Positions 8,618 through 16,797 of a DNA stretch of 64,000 bases are shown here, piece by piece. The stretch's first letter is position 1, and each line of letters starts with the position of its first letter. Below the pieces are notes generated by a model. The model saw nothing but the letters and a program-made list of their open reading frames with translations, ran no database searches and was not told the origin of the DNA. The stretch lies in the NCBI GenBank assembly GCA_002327445.1, contig DCWA01000023.1, forward strand, positions 174,637-238,636, in the 5' to 3' direction. The stretch is from Desulfobacteraceae bacterium UBA2174 (lineage in GTDB: Bacteria; Desulfobacterota; Desulfobacteria; Desulfobacterales; UBA2174). The position numbers were made by a program, and so were the translations under genes.

Positions 8618-9439
8618 ATGCCCATCCAAGCCCACACGCCAGTTTATGCCGTCATCGGCGACCCGGTGGCCCATAGCCTCTCACCGATCATGCACAACCG
8701 CGCCCTGGCCGCCTGCGCGCTGCCCGGGGTCTACGTGGGATTTCGCGTCACCGACCTGCCGGCGGCCATCGCCGGCATCCGTGCCCTGGGGATCCGCGGC
8801 GTCAGCGTGACACTGCCCCACAAGGTCGCGGTCATGGCGCTGCTGGACGACATCGGCGACACGGCCCGGGCCATCGGCGCGGTCAACACCATCGTCAACG
8901 ATGCCGGCCAGCTCAAGGGCATCAACACCGACGGCATCGGCGCCCTGAAAGCCTTGGAGACCGCAACCCATGTCACCGGCCGGCGGGTTGCCATCCTCGG
9001 CGCCGGCGGGGCCGCGCGGGCAGTGGCCTGGGCGCTCTCCAGGGCCGGGGCGAAAGTGGCGCTGTTCAATCGCACCGCCGACAAGGCCGAGACCCTGGCC
9101 TGGCAATTAAATTTGCAATGGGGCCGAATGAAGGATCTTTCCGCCTGGAGAGCCGAGATCCTGGTCAACACCACTCCGGTGGGGATGGCACCGGGCATCG
9201 GCGCATTGCCCGTGCCGGAAGCAGTTCTGGATCCGGCCATGGTCGTGATGGACATCGTCTACAACCCCATGGAAACGGCTTTGCTGGCCGCAGCCCGGCG
9301 GCGGGGATGCACCACGGTGGACGGCGTGCAGATGCTCGTCTTCCAGGGCGCGGCCCAGTTCGAACGCTGGACCGGGGTCGCCGCCCCGGTGACGGCGATG
9401 CGCCTGGCGGTGATCGAGGCGCTGTCGCCTCAATTCTGA
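8618..9439 (+). CDS. aroE: Shikimate dehydrogenase
   Basis: NADPH-dependent reduction of 3-dehydroshikimate to shikimate. The 273-aa protein has the substrate-binding SLSPIMHN near the N-terminus, VTLPHK with the catalytic Lys, NTDGIGAL, and the nucleotide-binding GAGGAARAVAWAL; a C-terminal QLVFQGA-like motif appears as MLVFQGAAQFE. The gap to aroB is 70 nt without a terminator, which fits an aroB-aroE-aroA transcript. No 3-dehydroquinase, shikimate kinase or chorismate synthase gene is in the window. Confidence 0.95.
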   Translation: MPIQAHTPVYAVIGDPVAHSLSPIMHNRALAACALPGVYVGFRVTDLPAAIAGIRALGIRGVSVTLPHKVAVMALLDDIGDTARAIGAVNTIVNDAGQLKGINTDGIGALKALETATHVTGRRVAILGAGGAARAVAWALSRAGAKVALFNRTADKAETLAWQLNLQWGRMKDLSAWRAEILVNTTPVGMAPGIGALPVPEAVLDPAMVVMDIVYNPMETALLAAARRRGCTTVDGVQMLVFQGAAQFERWTGVAAPVTAMRLAVIEALSPQF

Positions 9440-9474
9440 TCATTCGATATTTTCGTTCCTTTCTGGATGATGCC

Positions 9475-10731
9475 ATGAAAACCATCCGACCCCAGCGGAT
9501 CACCGACCGCACCGTCTCCGTGCCCGGTTCCAAGAGCTACACCCACCGCGCCTTCATTGCCGCCGCCCTGTCGGACACCCCTTGCCGGGTAATGGGCGCG
9601 CTCGACAGCGAAGACACCCGCCTCACCCAAAAGGCCCTGGCGCGGATGGGCGTTTCCTGCCGCCCGGACGGCCCCGACCTCGTCATCCAGGGCCGCGGCG
9701 GCCGTTTCGATCCGGTTGCAGCGCCCATCGAATTGGGCAACTCCGGCACTTCGATGCGCCTGCTGGCCGCCGTGGCAGCGCTGGGCCAGGGGCCTTACGT
9801 CCTGCAGGGATCGGCGCGCATGGCTCAGCGGCCCATGGGTGACTTGCTCGACGCCCTGAACCGGATCGGGGTGCCGGCAAGATCCCTGGCCTCAAACGGA
9901 TGCCCACCGGTGCAAATCGTGGGCGGCCATGCCGTCGGTGGCCCGGTGCGCATCGACTGCCACCTGAGCAGTCAATTCCTCTCCGGCCTGCTGCTCATTG
10001 CGCCGTGCTGCCCCGAAACCGTGGATATCGAGGTGGCGCGCGGCCCGGTGTCCCGTCCCTACATCGATCTCACCTGCGCCATCATGCGGCACTGCGGCAT
10101 CCGGCTCTCCCGCGACGGCTATGCCCGTTTCACCGTTCCCGGCGGCCAGCGTTACCGGGCCGCCGAAATCCAGGTGGAAGCCGACTGCAGCCAGGCGAGC
10201 TATTTCTGGGCCGCGGCGGCGGTCACCGGCGGCCGGGTCAAGGTGCGCGGCATCGGCCGCGGCAGCCTCCAGGGGGATCTGGGCCTGGTGGGGGTTTTGG
10301 AAAAGATGGGTTGCCGGGTCGACTTCGAGGCCGACGGGGTGGCGGTGACGGGCGGACCGCTGTCCGCGGTGGAAATCGACATGGCCGACATACCCGACGT
10401 CGTGCCGACCCTGGCGGTGGTGGCGGCCTTTGCCGCCGGAACCACGATCATCACCGGTGTCGGCCACCTGCGGGAGAAGGAGAGCGACCGGCTGGCCGCC
10501 GTGGCCACGGAGCTGCGCCGCATGGGGATTCAGGCGGAAACCGGCGAGGACTGGCTGCGCATCACGGGCGGACGGCCGGTTGGCGCGGCGATCGAAACCT
10601 ACGACGACCACCGGATGGCCATGAGCTTCGCCGTGGCCGGCCTGAAAACCGAGGGGATCGTGATCCGCCACCCGGAGGTGGTGGCCAAGTCGTTCCCCGA
10701 TTTTTGGCAGGTTTTCAACAGACTGTATTGA
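9475..10731 (+). CDS. aroA: 3-phosphoshikimate 1-carboxyvinyltransferase (EPSP synthase)
   Basis: Transfers the enolpyruvyl group from PEP to shikimate-3-phosphate. The 418-aa protein starts MKTIRPQ, then VPGSKSYTHRAF (substrate binding), LGNSGTSMRLL, VPTLAVVAAFA, HLREKESDRL and the C-terminal YDDHRMAMSFA. The start at 9475 is chosen because a longer in-frame ORF from 9118 runs inside aroE and encodes nothing recognisable there; GGATGA lies just upstream. It lies 35 nt after aroE and is probably the last gene of the operon. Confidence 0.95.
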   Translation: MKTIRPQRITDRTVSVPGSKSYTHRAFIAAALSDTPCRVMGALDSEDTRLTQKALARMGVSCRPDGPDLVIQGRGGRFDPVAAPIELGNSGTSMRLLAAVAALGQGPYVLQGSARMAQRPMGDLLDALNRIGVPARSLASNGCPPVQIVGGHAVGGPVRIDCHLSSQFLSGLLLIAPCCPETVDIEVARGPVSRPYIDLTCAIMRHCGIRLSRDGYARFTVPGGQRYRAAEIQVEADCSQASYFWAAAAVTGGRVKVRGIGRGSLQGDLGLVGVLEKMGCRVDFEADGVAVTGGPLSAVEIDMADIPDVVPTLAVVAAFAAGTTIITGVGHLREKESDRLAAVATELRRMGIQAETGEDWLRITGGRPVGAAIETYDDHRMAMSFAVAGLKTEGIVIRHPEVVAKSFPDFWQVFNRLY

Positions 10732-10830
10732 ATCGACAATCTTGGCAGTTTGCTCGAAGAGTAACTTGACAACCATTTCGGACCAGCACATGATTACAAA
10801 AAGGCAAATCTGATTACAGAAGGATATGCC

Positions 10831-11076
10831 ATGATTCGCACCCAGATTCAATTGACCGAAGAGCAGGTCCAAAGGTTGAAAGATTTGGCCGGGGCTTCGG
10901 ACAAATCTCTTGCCGCACTGATCCGCACCGCCGTGGATCAGTATCTTGTGGCCGAAAAACCGGACCGTCACAGCGCGTATCGGCAAGCAAGGGCGATTGT
11001 CGGCAAGCATACCGCCGACGTCGAGGACGTGTCGGAGAACCACGACCGCTACCTGGAAGAGGCCTTCGTCGAGTGA
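10831..11076 (+). CDS. Ribbon-helix-helix antitoxin-like protein (orphan)
   Basis: An 81-aa protein whose N-terminus (MIRTQIQLTEEQVQRLKDLA) reads as a ribbon-helix-helix DNA-binding fold and whose acidic C-terminus resembles the toxin-wrapping tail of VapB-type antitoxins. AGAAGGA lies just before the ATG. The expected partner, a PIN-domain toxin, is reduced to a few codons that overlap its 3' end (11073-11099). It is followed by an unrelated minus-strand gene, so it probably persists as an orphan antitoxin or local regulator. Confidence 0.75.
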   Translation: MIRTQIQLTEEQVQRLKDLAGASDKSLAALIRTAVDQYLVAEKPDRHSAYRQARAIVGKHTADVEDVSENHDRYLEEAFVE

Positions 11077-11099
11077 GGACCTTCGCCGACACATCCTGA
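11073..11099 (+). pseudogene. Remnant of a PIN-domain (VapC-like) toxin start
   Basis: A GTG overlapping the antitoxin stop opens a frame reading M-R-T-F-A-D-T-S and then TGA. M-R-T-F-x-D-T-S is the usual first strand of PIN toxins that pair with this antitoxin type, including the first catalytic Asp. The frame ends at once and nothing PIN-like follows before the next gene at 11129, so the toxin was deleted or truncated. Confidence 0.6.
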
Positions 11100-11128
11100 C
11101 TGATTGGCCCCCCAAAGGCCTCTCGATG

Positions 11129-12031
11129 TTACCCGGCTTCGGTCTTGAATGCCCGGCGCCGATCCTGACTGAGATACACCCCCCAGAAGACGATGCCGGC
11201 AGCGAGGTACTGGCTGCCGGTGAATGTCTCCCCGAGAATCAACCATCCGAGGATCACCGCGAACACCGGAATCAGGTTGATGAAGGCCGTTGCCTGGCTC
11301 ACCGGAATCCGCGATACGCCGTAATTGTAACATCCATAGGCCCCAAGGGTGATGAGGGCGCCCAGGTACACCACCGCAGCCACCCCGGTGACAGTGAAAT
11401 GGGTCGGCAGGGTTGTCGGCGGGAACAACATCAGGGGGAAAAAGAAGAGGCAGCCGGCAAACGCCTGGACGGCGGTGAGAAAAAACGGATTGTAGCGCGA
11501 GGTGAGCTGTTTCAACTGGATCACGTAGCCGGTGGCACAGACCATGGCGAGAAATTCGTAGAAATTGCCCAGCAGCGGGTTCGGGGCGGTGACATCCGCC
11601 TCCGCGGCCAGGCTGAGCCAGACCACTCCGACGATGGCGATGAAAAAGCCGATAAGGGTGCGACGGCTCAGGTGTTCCTTGAGCACGATGTGCGCCACCA
11701 CCGCCACCAGCAGCGGCAGGATGGCGGTGATCATCCCGGCCTGGCTGGCGGTGGTGTTCTCGATGGCCCTGGCCTCGAAGATGAAGTAGAGGCAGGGTTC
11801 ACAAAATGCCATGAAAGCGAGCCGACGCAGGTCTCCCGGGCGGTAGGCGAGGCCGCGGAAGGTGGCAGGCAAGAAGAGGAAGCAGAGGCTTCCCACCAGC
11901 ATGCGGCCGAAGATCACCACCATGGGGTCGAAATGAGCGAAGGCGATTTTCAAGGCCACGAAACTGCTGGCCCACAGCAAGGTGGCCGCCAGCAGACTGA
12001 ACATCGGCAACCACTCGGAATTATCGTTCAC
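11129..12031 (-). CDS. DMT-superfamily (EamA) transporter
   Basis: A 300-aa inner-membrane protein with about ten hydrophobic segments arranged as two EamA repeats: the first from the N-terminus (LLAATLLWASSFVALK), the second from about residue 150 (LAMVCATGYVIQLKQL). The C-terminal part has INLIPVFAVILGWLILGE, the typical EamA signature. Members export amino acids or other metabolites; the substrate cannot be deduced. It is transcribed away from gdhA's 3' side and towards aroA, as a lone gene. The first in-frame ATG was taken. Confidence 0.88.
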   Translation of the reverse strand: MNDNSEWLPMFSLLAATLLWASSFVALKIAFAHFDPMVVIFGRMLVGSLCFLFLPATFRGLAYRPGDLRRLAFMAFCEPCLYFIFEARAIENTTASQAGMITAILPLLVAVVAHIVLKEHLSRRTLIGFFIAIVGVVWLSLAAEADVTAPNPLLGNFYEFLAMVCATGYVIQLKQLTSRYNPFFLTAVQAFAGCLFFFPLMLFPPTTLPTHFTVTGVAAVVYLGALITLGAYGCYNYGVSRIPVSQATAFINLIPVFAVILGWLILGETFTGSQYLAAGIVFWGVYLSQDRRRAFKTEAG

Positions 12032-12150
12032 CGCATTTTCCTTTGGCCCAAGGATTGATCCATTCGCAAAAGGTGATTTTCAACCACAGCGCCCGGTAGA
12101 GAACCACAGGGAAAAATTGGAATCATTTTTTTGCCACCATACCCCGGCAT

Positions 12151-12254
12151 TCACCCTGTCCACCGTATCCACTGGGCCATCCCGTCCGCAGTGTCCACCC
12201 TGTCCACTTTGTCCACCGCGTCCACTCTGCCCGGCCCTTCCACTTGGTTCACCG
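12151..12254. repeat. TGTCCAC short-unit repeat tract
   Basis: About ten degenerate copies of a unit near TGTCCACC spaced 9 or so bases apart (TCACCCTGTCCACCGTATCC, GTCCGCAGTGTCCACCCTG, and so on). Low-complexity, noncoding, of the kind that expands by slippage. No function is evident. Confidence 0.65.
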
Positions 12255-12508
12255 CCTCTTCGGTGGGGATTCCCGGCCTTTTGTCGGCCTCTCAAAGCTT
12301 GACTTGACTCTATGGCATTCGGAATTAATGTTTTGTTACGTGCGAGCCATCGCACCTGGGATACGGCACAACCCCCAATTGTGACCCATCCCTTGGATGT
12401 TCCTTCCTTCCTCAGTAAGGGGGCGGCGGGTTGCGGCCCGCCGTCCCTTCCTCCGGCTGCTGTCCCGAGACCGGCGTTTGGAACCTGAATCTCGGATTAC
12501 GAAAGCAA

Positions 12509-12539
12509 ATCGGGAACCGGAAAAGCCCCGATTCCCGAT
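12509..12539 (-). terminator. Possible terminator hairpin after gdhA
   Basis: ATCGGGAA (12509-12516) and TTCCCGAT (12532-12539) form an 8-bp stem 30 nt beyond the gdhA stop on the minus strand, with a 15-nt loop. The following minus-strand bases (TTGCTTTCG) are only moderately T-rich, so the call is weak. Confidence 0.3.
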
Positions 12540-12569
12540 ATTACGGCCGTCAAACGCCGCGCGAAAAGT

Positions 12570-13919
12570 TCAGACCAGCCCTTGGTCCATCATGGCATCC
12601 ACCACCTTGGTGAACCCGGCGATGTTGGCGCCGGCGACATAGTTGCCCTCCAGTCCGTAGCGGGCAGCGGCCTGGACGCAAGTCTGATGGATGCTGGCCA
12701 TGATGGTGCGCAGGCGGTTGTCCACCTCCTCGCGCGACCAGTTCAGGCGCATGCTGTTCTGGGACATCTCCAGCCCCGAGACCGATACGCCGCCAGCGTT
12801 GGCCGCCTTGCCCGGTCCATAGAGCAGTTTGTGTTCCAGGAAGATGTCCACCCCGCCGGGAGTGGTGGGCATGTTGGCCCCTTCGGCCACCAGGATCACC
12901 CCGTTGGCCACCAGGTGCTGGGCATCGACGGTGTTGATCTCGTTCTGGGTGGCACATGGAAAAGCGCAGTCGGCCCGGTGGCCCCACAGCGGGTTGTCCT
13001 CCCGGCCCGGCGCAACCGGGGTGTAGACCGCCGCCGGATATTTATCCGCGTATTCCTTGACCCGCCCGCGAATGACGTTCTTCAGTTGCATCAGATAGGC
13101 CAGATTGTCGCGGTTCACCCCCGCCTCGTCATAGATATAGCCCGAGGAATCCGAGAAGGTCACCACCTTCGCCCCCAGGTCGAGGAGCTTTTCGATAGTG
13201 AACTGGGCCACGTTGCCCGAGCCGGACACCAGGCAGGTCTTGCCTTCCAGGGTCTGTTTGCGCGTGGCGAGCATCTCGGCGGCGAAATAGACGCAGCCGT
13301 ATCCGGTGGCCTCGGGCCGGATCAGGCTCCCGCCCCAGCCGAGGCTCTTGCCGGTGAGGACGCCGGTGAACTCGTTGCGCAGCCGTTTGTACATGCCGAA
13401 CAGGTAGCCGATCTCCCGGGCCCCGACCCCGATGTCGCCGGCCGGCACGTCCGTGTCGGCCCCGATGTGGCGGAACAGCTCGCACATGAAGCTCTGGCAG
13501 AAGCGCATCACCTCGTTGTCCGACTTGCCCTTGGGGTCGAAGTCGGATCCGCCCTTGCCGCCGCCCATGGGCAAAGTGGTCAGGGCGTTCTTGAACACCT
13601 GCTCGAAGGCCAAAAACTTCAGGATCCCCAAATTGACCGAGGGATGAAAACGCAGGCCGCCCTTGTAAGGGCCGATGGCGCTGTTCATCTCGATGCGGAA
13701 CCCGCGGTTGACGTGGATCTCTCCAGCATCGTCCATCCACGGCACCCGAAACAGGATCACGCGCTCCGGTTCGACCAGGCGCTCCATGATCTTGGCACTG
13801 CGATAGACGGGATTCTGGTCCAGTACGGGCCGAATCGATTCGGCCACCTCCTGAACGGCCTGGTGAAACTCCTTTTCTCCCGGGTCCCGCTCCTTGACCA
13901 ACTGCATGATGTCCTTCAT
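12570..13919 (-). CDS. gdhA: NADP-type glutamate dehydrogenase (GdhA-like)
   Basis: Interconverts glutamate and 2-oxoglutarate plus ammonia. The 449-aa length fits the hexameric, usually NADPH-dependent family. Motifs: KGGLRFHPSVNLGILKFLAFEQ, PMGGGKGGSDFDPKGKS with the catalytic Lys, and VSGSGNVAQFTIEKL for dinucleotide binding. The start at 13919 (MKDIMQL) is preferred because GGAGG lies 8 nt upstream; an in-frame start 15 codons earlier has no family support. It complements the glutamine synthetase at 4430-5842. Cofactor preference is inferred from size and similarity only. Confidence 0.95.
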   Translation of the reverse strand: MKDIMQLVKERDPGEKEFHQAVQEVAESIRPVLDQNPVYRSAKIMERLVEPERVILFRVPWMDDAGEIHVNRGFRIEMNSAIGPYKGGLRFHPSVNLGILKFLAFEQVFKNALTTLPMGGGKGGSDFDPKGKSDNEVMRFCQSFMCELFRHIGADTDVPAGDIGVGAREIGYLFGMYKRLRNEFTGVLTGKSLGWGGSLIRPEATGYGCVYFAAEMLATRKQTLEGKTCLVSGSGNVAQFTIEKLLDLGAKVVTFSDSSGYIYDEAGVNRDNLAYLMQLKNVIRGRVKEYADKYPAAVYTPVAPGREDNPLWGHRADCAFPCATQNEINTVDAQHLVANGVILVAEGANMPTTPGGVDIFLEHKLLYGPGKAANAGGVSVSGLEMSQNSMRLNWSREEVDNRLRTIMASIHQTCVQAAARYGLEGNYVAGANIAGFTKVVDAMMDQGLV

Positions 13920-14520
13920 TGTTTCCTCCATCGGAGATGGGCGGCGTCGCCGCTGACGCCGCAAACGCAGATTTCGGCAGGTGGTTCGAAAACCATCGTC
14001 GCGGATCGATCGGTGTCAGCCACCCCCGCCGAAGTCCTGCCATCAGGTCGGCATCCCCATCGACGCCAGGGAGCGAAAAAACCATGTTTGCCCCTGGATG
14101 TCAAGAAAATCAATCAGATATCCGTTACCCGGGACCCTGGTTGAGTGCCTTTTCCGCCTGCCTCGCTTGATCCGGAAGCCGTCAATTGGGTAAAACGACA
14201 CGAGCGAAGCGGCGCCAGGCTCCAGACCATCTCTTTCACTCGCCTGTGACGATGATGCCTTCCTGACCTCCCGAACGCAGTGAAGAATCTTGCCGGATCC
14301 AAGAGATCCCTCGCCGCTGCGCGCCTCGGGATGACAGCGGGGAGGCGCGCCTCGGGATAATGGCGGGGGTAAAGCGCTCCCGGGAATGACAGTAGGAGGA
14401 AAGCGTTCCTCGGGATGACAGTGGAGGAACGGGTGTCAGACATTTGATTAAACCGGCTGTACCAGCGGATGGGGGCACTCGTCTGGTCCGTCATCCGGAC
14501 ATCGAAAAAGGGGGGTAATC
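13920..14520. other. Intergenic region between gdhA and the racemase gene
   Basis: About 600 nt with divergent genes on both sides, so promoters of both must lie here. The first part is unremarkable; 14262-14427 holds several copies of the interspersed repeat. No leader peptide, riboswitch or small gene was recognised. Confidence 0.6.
14262..14427. repeat. Interspersed intergenic repeat, tandem degenerate copies
   Basis: One good unit (CCGAACGCAGTGAAGAATCT ... GAGATCCCTCGCCGCTGCGC...CTCGGGATGACAG) followed by about three shorter degenerate units each ending near CTCGGGATGACAG or CCGGGAATGACAG. Same family as 7328-7406 and 26836-26965. Confidence 0.65.
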
Positions 14521-15213
14521 TTGAAAACCATCGGTCTGTTGGGCGGCATGAGCTGGGAGAGTACGCTGGACTATTATCGCCAGATCAATGAGGGCATCAA
14601 AACGCGCCTGGGCGGACTGCACTCGGCTCGCCTCGTTCTATATAGCGTGGATTTCGCACCCATTGAGGATTCGATGCGCCGCGGCGACTGGGATGGTGCC
14701 GGTGCGCACCTGGCCGAGGCGGCCCGGCGCGTGGAGGCCGGCGGCGCGGATTTCCTGCTCATCTGCACCAACACTCTCCACCGGGTGGCCGATGCGGTGG
14801 CCGCGGCCGTCTCCATTCCGCTGCTGCACATCGCCGATGCCGCGGCCGAAGCCCTGGTCGAGGACGGCAAGAAGAAGGCCGGCCTGCTGGGAACCGCCTT
14901 CACCATGGAGCAGGATTTCTACAAGGGGCGACTCGCCGAGCGCCATGGCCTGGAGGTGATCGTGCCCGGAGCAGCGGATCGGCAACGGGTCCACGAGATC
15001 ATCTTCCAGGAGCTGTGCCTGGGACAGGTCCGGCCGGACTCCAAGGAGGTGTTTCTGCGCATCGTGGCGGATCTGGCCGCCGAGGGAGCCGAGGCCGTGA
15101 TTCTCGGATGCACCGAGATCGGCATGCTCATCGGACCGGCGGACACGCCCGTGGCTCTCTACGACACCACCCGACTGCATGCCGCCAAGGCCGTGGACTG
15201 GGCCCTGGCATAA
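14521..15213 (+). CDS. Aspartate/glutamate racemase family protein
   Basis: A 230-aa cofactor-independent amino-acid racemase of the YgeA-like branch. It begins MKTIGLLGGMSWEST, has LICTNTLHRVAD with the first catalytic Cys, and GCTEIGMLI with the second. Both Cys needed for two-base racemisation are present. The start codon is TTG, chosen because AAAAAGGGGGG lies 5-10 nt upstream and the family begins here. It is the only gene between gdhA and the minus-strand DAHP synthase. The substrate (Asp, Glu or another acid) is not determined. Confidence 0.9.
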   Translation: MKTIGLLGGMSWESTLDYYRQINEGIKTRLGGLHSARLVLYSVDFAPIEDSMRRGDWDGAGAHLAEAARRVEAGGADFLLICTNTLHRVADAVAAAVSIPLLHIADAAAEALVEDGKKKAGLLGTAFTMEQDFYKGRLAERHGLEVIVPGAADRQRVHEIIFQELCLGQVRPDSKEVFLRIVADLAAEGAEAVILGCTEIGMLIGPADTPVALYDTTRLHAAKAVDWALA

Positions 15214-15238
15214 TCTCGGGCGGCCCGGGGACCGGCCT

Positions 15239-16276
15239 TCAAGGTTTCCCGATACCCGCCGCAGTCGCCCCATGGCGGAAAGCGGCATGGATGTCGGTGA
15301 CCTGCCGCATCAGCAGCGCAAATTGATCCGGGTAAAGGGACTGCGCCCCGTCGCTCAACGCCTGTTCCGGTGCGTGGTGCACCTCCACCATCAGGCCGTG
15401 GGCATCCACGGCCACCGCCGCCCGCGCCAGGGGAATCACCTGGTCGCGCCGGCCGGCGGCGTGGCTCGGATCGGCCACGATGGGCAGGTGGCTCTCCTTG
15501 CGCACCACCGGCACGGAAGACAGGTCCAGCGTGTTGCGGCTGTGGTTGACAAAGGTGCGCACGCCGCGCTCGCAGAGCACGACCTGGCCGTTGCCGCCTT
15601 CCAGAATATACTCGGCCGCCATGAGCCATTCCTCCACCGTGGCGGCCATGCCGCGTTTGAGCAGGATCGGCCGGTAAGAGTGGCCGGCACGGCGCAGCAG
15701 GGAAAAATTTTGCATGTTGCGCGTGCCGATCTGGACCATGTCGGCATAGGATTCCACCAGGTCGAAGGTGGCCTCGTCCATCACCTCGGTGACTACCGGC
15801 ATGCCGGTTTCCTCCCGCACCCGTGCCAGGATCTTGAGCCCTTCTTCCCCCAACCCCTGGAAACTGTAAGGGGAGGTGCGCGGCTTGTACGCCCCGCCGC
15901 GGAAGAGCTGCGCCCCGGCTTGACGAACGTGGCGGGCGATGGTCATGGCCTGGTCGAGACTCTCGACGGCGCAGGGCCCGGCGATGATCGTCAGGTGGTC
16001 GCCGCCGATGGGCACGCCGCCCACATCGACGATGGTATCGCCGGACTTGATCTCACGGCTGACCAGCTTGTAGGGGCGCGTGACGCGAATCGCCTCCTTG
16101 ACCCCGGGCAGGCCCACCACCAGCGAGGGATCCACCGGCCCCGGGTTGTTGAGAATGCCGATGGAAACCCGGTCACCGCCGGGTATCGGTCGCGCGGTGT
16201 AGCCCCGGGATTCGATGACGCCGATCACCGCCTGGATCTGTTCAGCCGTTGCGGTCTTGTCCATCACCACGAGCAT
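15239..16276 (-). CDS. DAHP synthase, AroF/class I-beta type (Thermotoga-like)
   Basis: Second 3-deoxy-7-phosphoheptulonate synthase of the window, 345 aa, of a different subtype from 6175-7245. The N-terminal 70 residues form the ferredoxin-like regulatory domain of this branch (MLVVMDKTATAEQIQAV...). The catalytic barrel follows with IIAGPCAVES, FRGGAYKPRTSPYSFQGLG, QIGTRNMQNF, ILLKRGM and PSHAAGRRD. GGAGG lies 7 nt before the ATG. It is divergent from trpE and has its own leader peptide with Trp codons and a terminator upstream (16329-16533), so its expression is probably tied to tryptophan supply. Confidence 0.95.
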   Translation of the reverse strand: MLVVMDKTATAEQIQAVIGVIESRGYTARPIPGGDRVSIGILNNPGPVDPSLVVGLPGVKEAIRVTRPYKLVSREIKSGDTIVDVGGVPIGGDHLTIIAGPCAVESLDQAMTIARHVRQAGAQLFRGGAYKPRTSPYSFQGLGEEGLKILARVREETGMPVVTEVMDEATFDLVESYADMVQIGTRNMQNFSLLRRAGHSYRPILLKRGMAATVEEWLMAAEYILEGGNGQVVLCERGVRTFVNHSRNTLDLSSVPVVRKESHLPIVADPSHAAGRRDQVIPLARAAVAVDAHGLMVEVHHAPEQALSDGAQSLYPDQFALLMRQVTDIHAAFRHGATAAGIGKP

Positions 16277-16328
16277 GGTGGCCTCCTTTGCGTGGGGCCG
16301 CCTGACCCGGCAGGGTGGTCAAGGGCCC

Positions 16329-16367
16329 GAAAAAATCGGGGTCGTGGGAGTATCCCCCACGACCCCG
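16329..16367 (-). terminator. Attenuator terminator before the I-beta DAHP synthase
   Basis: On the minus strand a perfect 12-bp GC-rich stem (16356-16367 with 16337-16348, 7-nt loop) is followed by ATTTTTTCG. It lies between the Trp-containing leader ORF and the DAHP synthase start. Upstream, GTGGGGG at + strand 16388-16394 (minus: CCCCCAC) can pair with the terminator's 5' arm and would compete with it. Confidence 0.85.
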
Positions 16368-16461
16368 GCAAAAAACGGGAAGGGACCGTGGGGGTTGGGC
16401 TGCCCATGGTCCCTGAAGATGTCGATCACGGCGATGAGACGCGACCCTTCGACCGGCGGGA

Positions 16462-16533
16462 TCAGCCCCTGGGGCCGATGCGCCACCGCCACTGCCGTAC
16501 CGCGTCGAAAGTTGTTGTCCCGTTCACTCGCAT
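16462..16533 (-). CDS. Tryptophan-containing leader peptide of the I-beta DAHP synthase
   Basis: A 23-codon ORF (ATG at 16533) with the core RQWRWR, that is two Trp codons separated by one Arg codon, followed by six codons and TGA. It lies upstream of a terminator and of the DAHP synthase gene, the order expected for ribosome-mediated attenuation. A hairpin of minus-strand GGGACCATGGG with CCCACGGTCCC (one mismatch) just downstream would be the 1:2 structure, and its second arm can instead pair with the terminator arm. No strong ribosome binding site precedes the ATG, which keeps this below certainty. Confidence 0.65.
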   Translation of the reverse strand: MRVNGTTTFDAVRQWRWRIGPRG

Positions 16534-16569
16534 GCTGAAAACGCCTTGCTTGAGTTTCAGTCAAAATCA

Positions 16570-16598
16570 CGCTATGAGAGGGCGAGACGCTTTGTCAA
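16570..16598 (-). promoter_or_regulatory. Candidate promoter of the minus-strand DAHP synthase leader
   Basis: TTGACA on the minus strand (16598-16593), with CATAGC/ATAGCG 16-17 nt further on as a poor -10. It points towards the Trp leader at 16533 and is back to back with the trp promoter. Confidence 0.4.
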
Positions 16599-16646
16599 GC
16601 CTTTTTTATTCGAGCACCGGCGAATTTGAAACCGTCTAAATTTGTC

Positions 16647-16675
16647 TTGACAACTGGACTGCTTTTTTCTATTGA
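16647..16675 (+). promoter_or_regulatory. Candidate trp operon promoter
   Basis: TTGACA at 16647-16652, then 17 nt, then TATTGA (16670-16675). The -35 is perfect and the spacing ideal; the -10 matches 3 of 6. It precedes the trpL-like ORF and the attenuator. A start near 16682 would leave almost no leader before the ATG at 16683, so either the peptide starts further on or the true promoter is slightly upstream. Confidence 0.4.
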
Positions 16676-16682
16676 ACCCGAT

Positions 16683-16757
16683 ATGATCATCCCATGTGCA
16701 AATTCTTGCGGAAACGACCCGGCGGCGGTGCGCCGGGGATGGTGGCGTCGGCCTTAA
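16683..16757 (+). CDS. trpL: trp leader peptide with tandem Trp codons
   Basis: A 24-codon ORF ending ...RRGWWRRP and TAA, with TGG TGG at 16740-16745. Tandem Trp codons shortly before a stop, then a terminator hairpin and trpE, is the classical trp attenuation layout. The start may be the ATG at 16683 or a GTG at 16728 that would give a 9-residue peptide; the ribosome binding site is weak for both. CTGCC at 16762-16766 can pair with GGCAG at 16808-16812 in the terminator arm as a short antiterminator. Confidence 0.7.
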   Translation: MIIPCANSCGNDPAAVRRGWWRRP

Positions 16758-16797
16758 CCGTCTGCCACGAGCGCCGTTTCGCGTATCAACCAAAAGA

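Larger units (their letters stand above)
12032..12569. other. Intergenic region with short-repeat tract
   Basis: 538 nt between the DMT transporter and gdhA hold no supported gene. It contains the TGTCCAC tract (12151-12254), a C-rich stretch after it, and a hairpin (12509-12539) at the 3' end of gdhA. The short ORFs here follow the repeat composition and look like chance. Confidence 0.6.

Noticed and set aside
9118..9474. Upstream extension of the aroA frame
   Set aside because: It runs inside aroE and has no EPSP synthase homology; the family starts at 9475.
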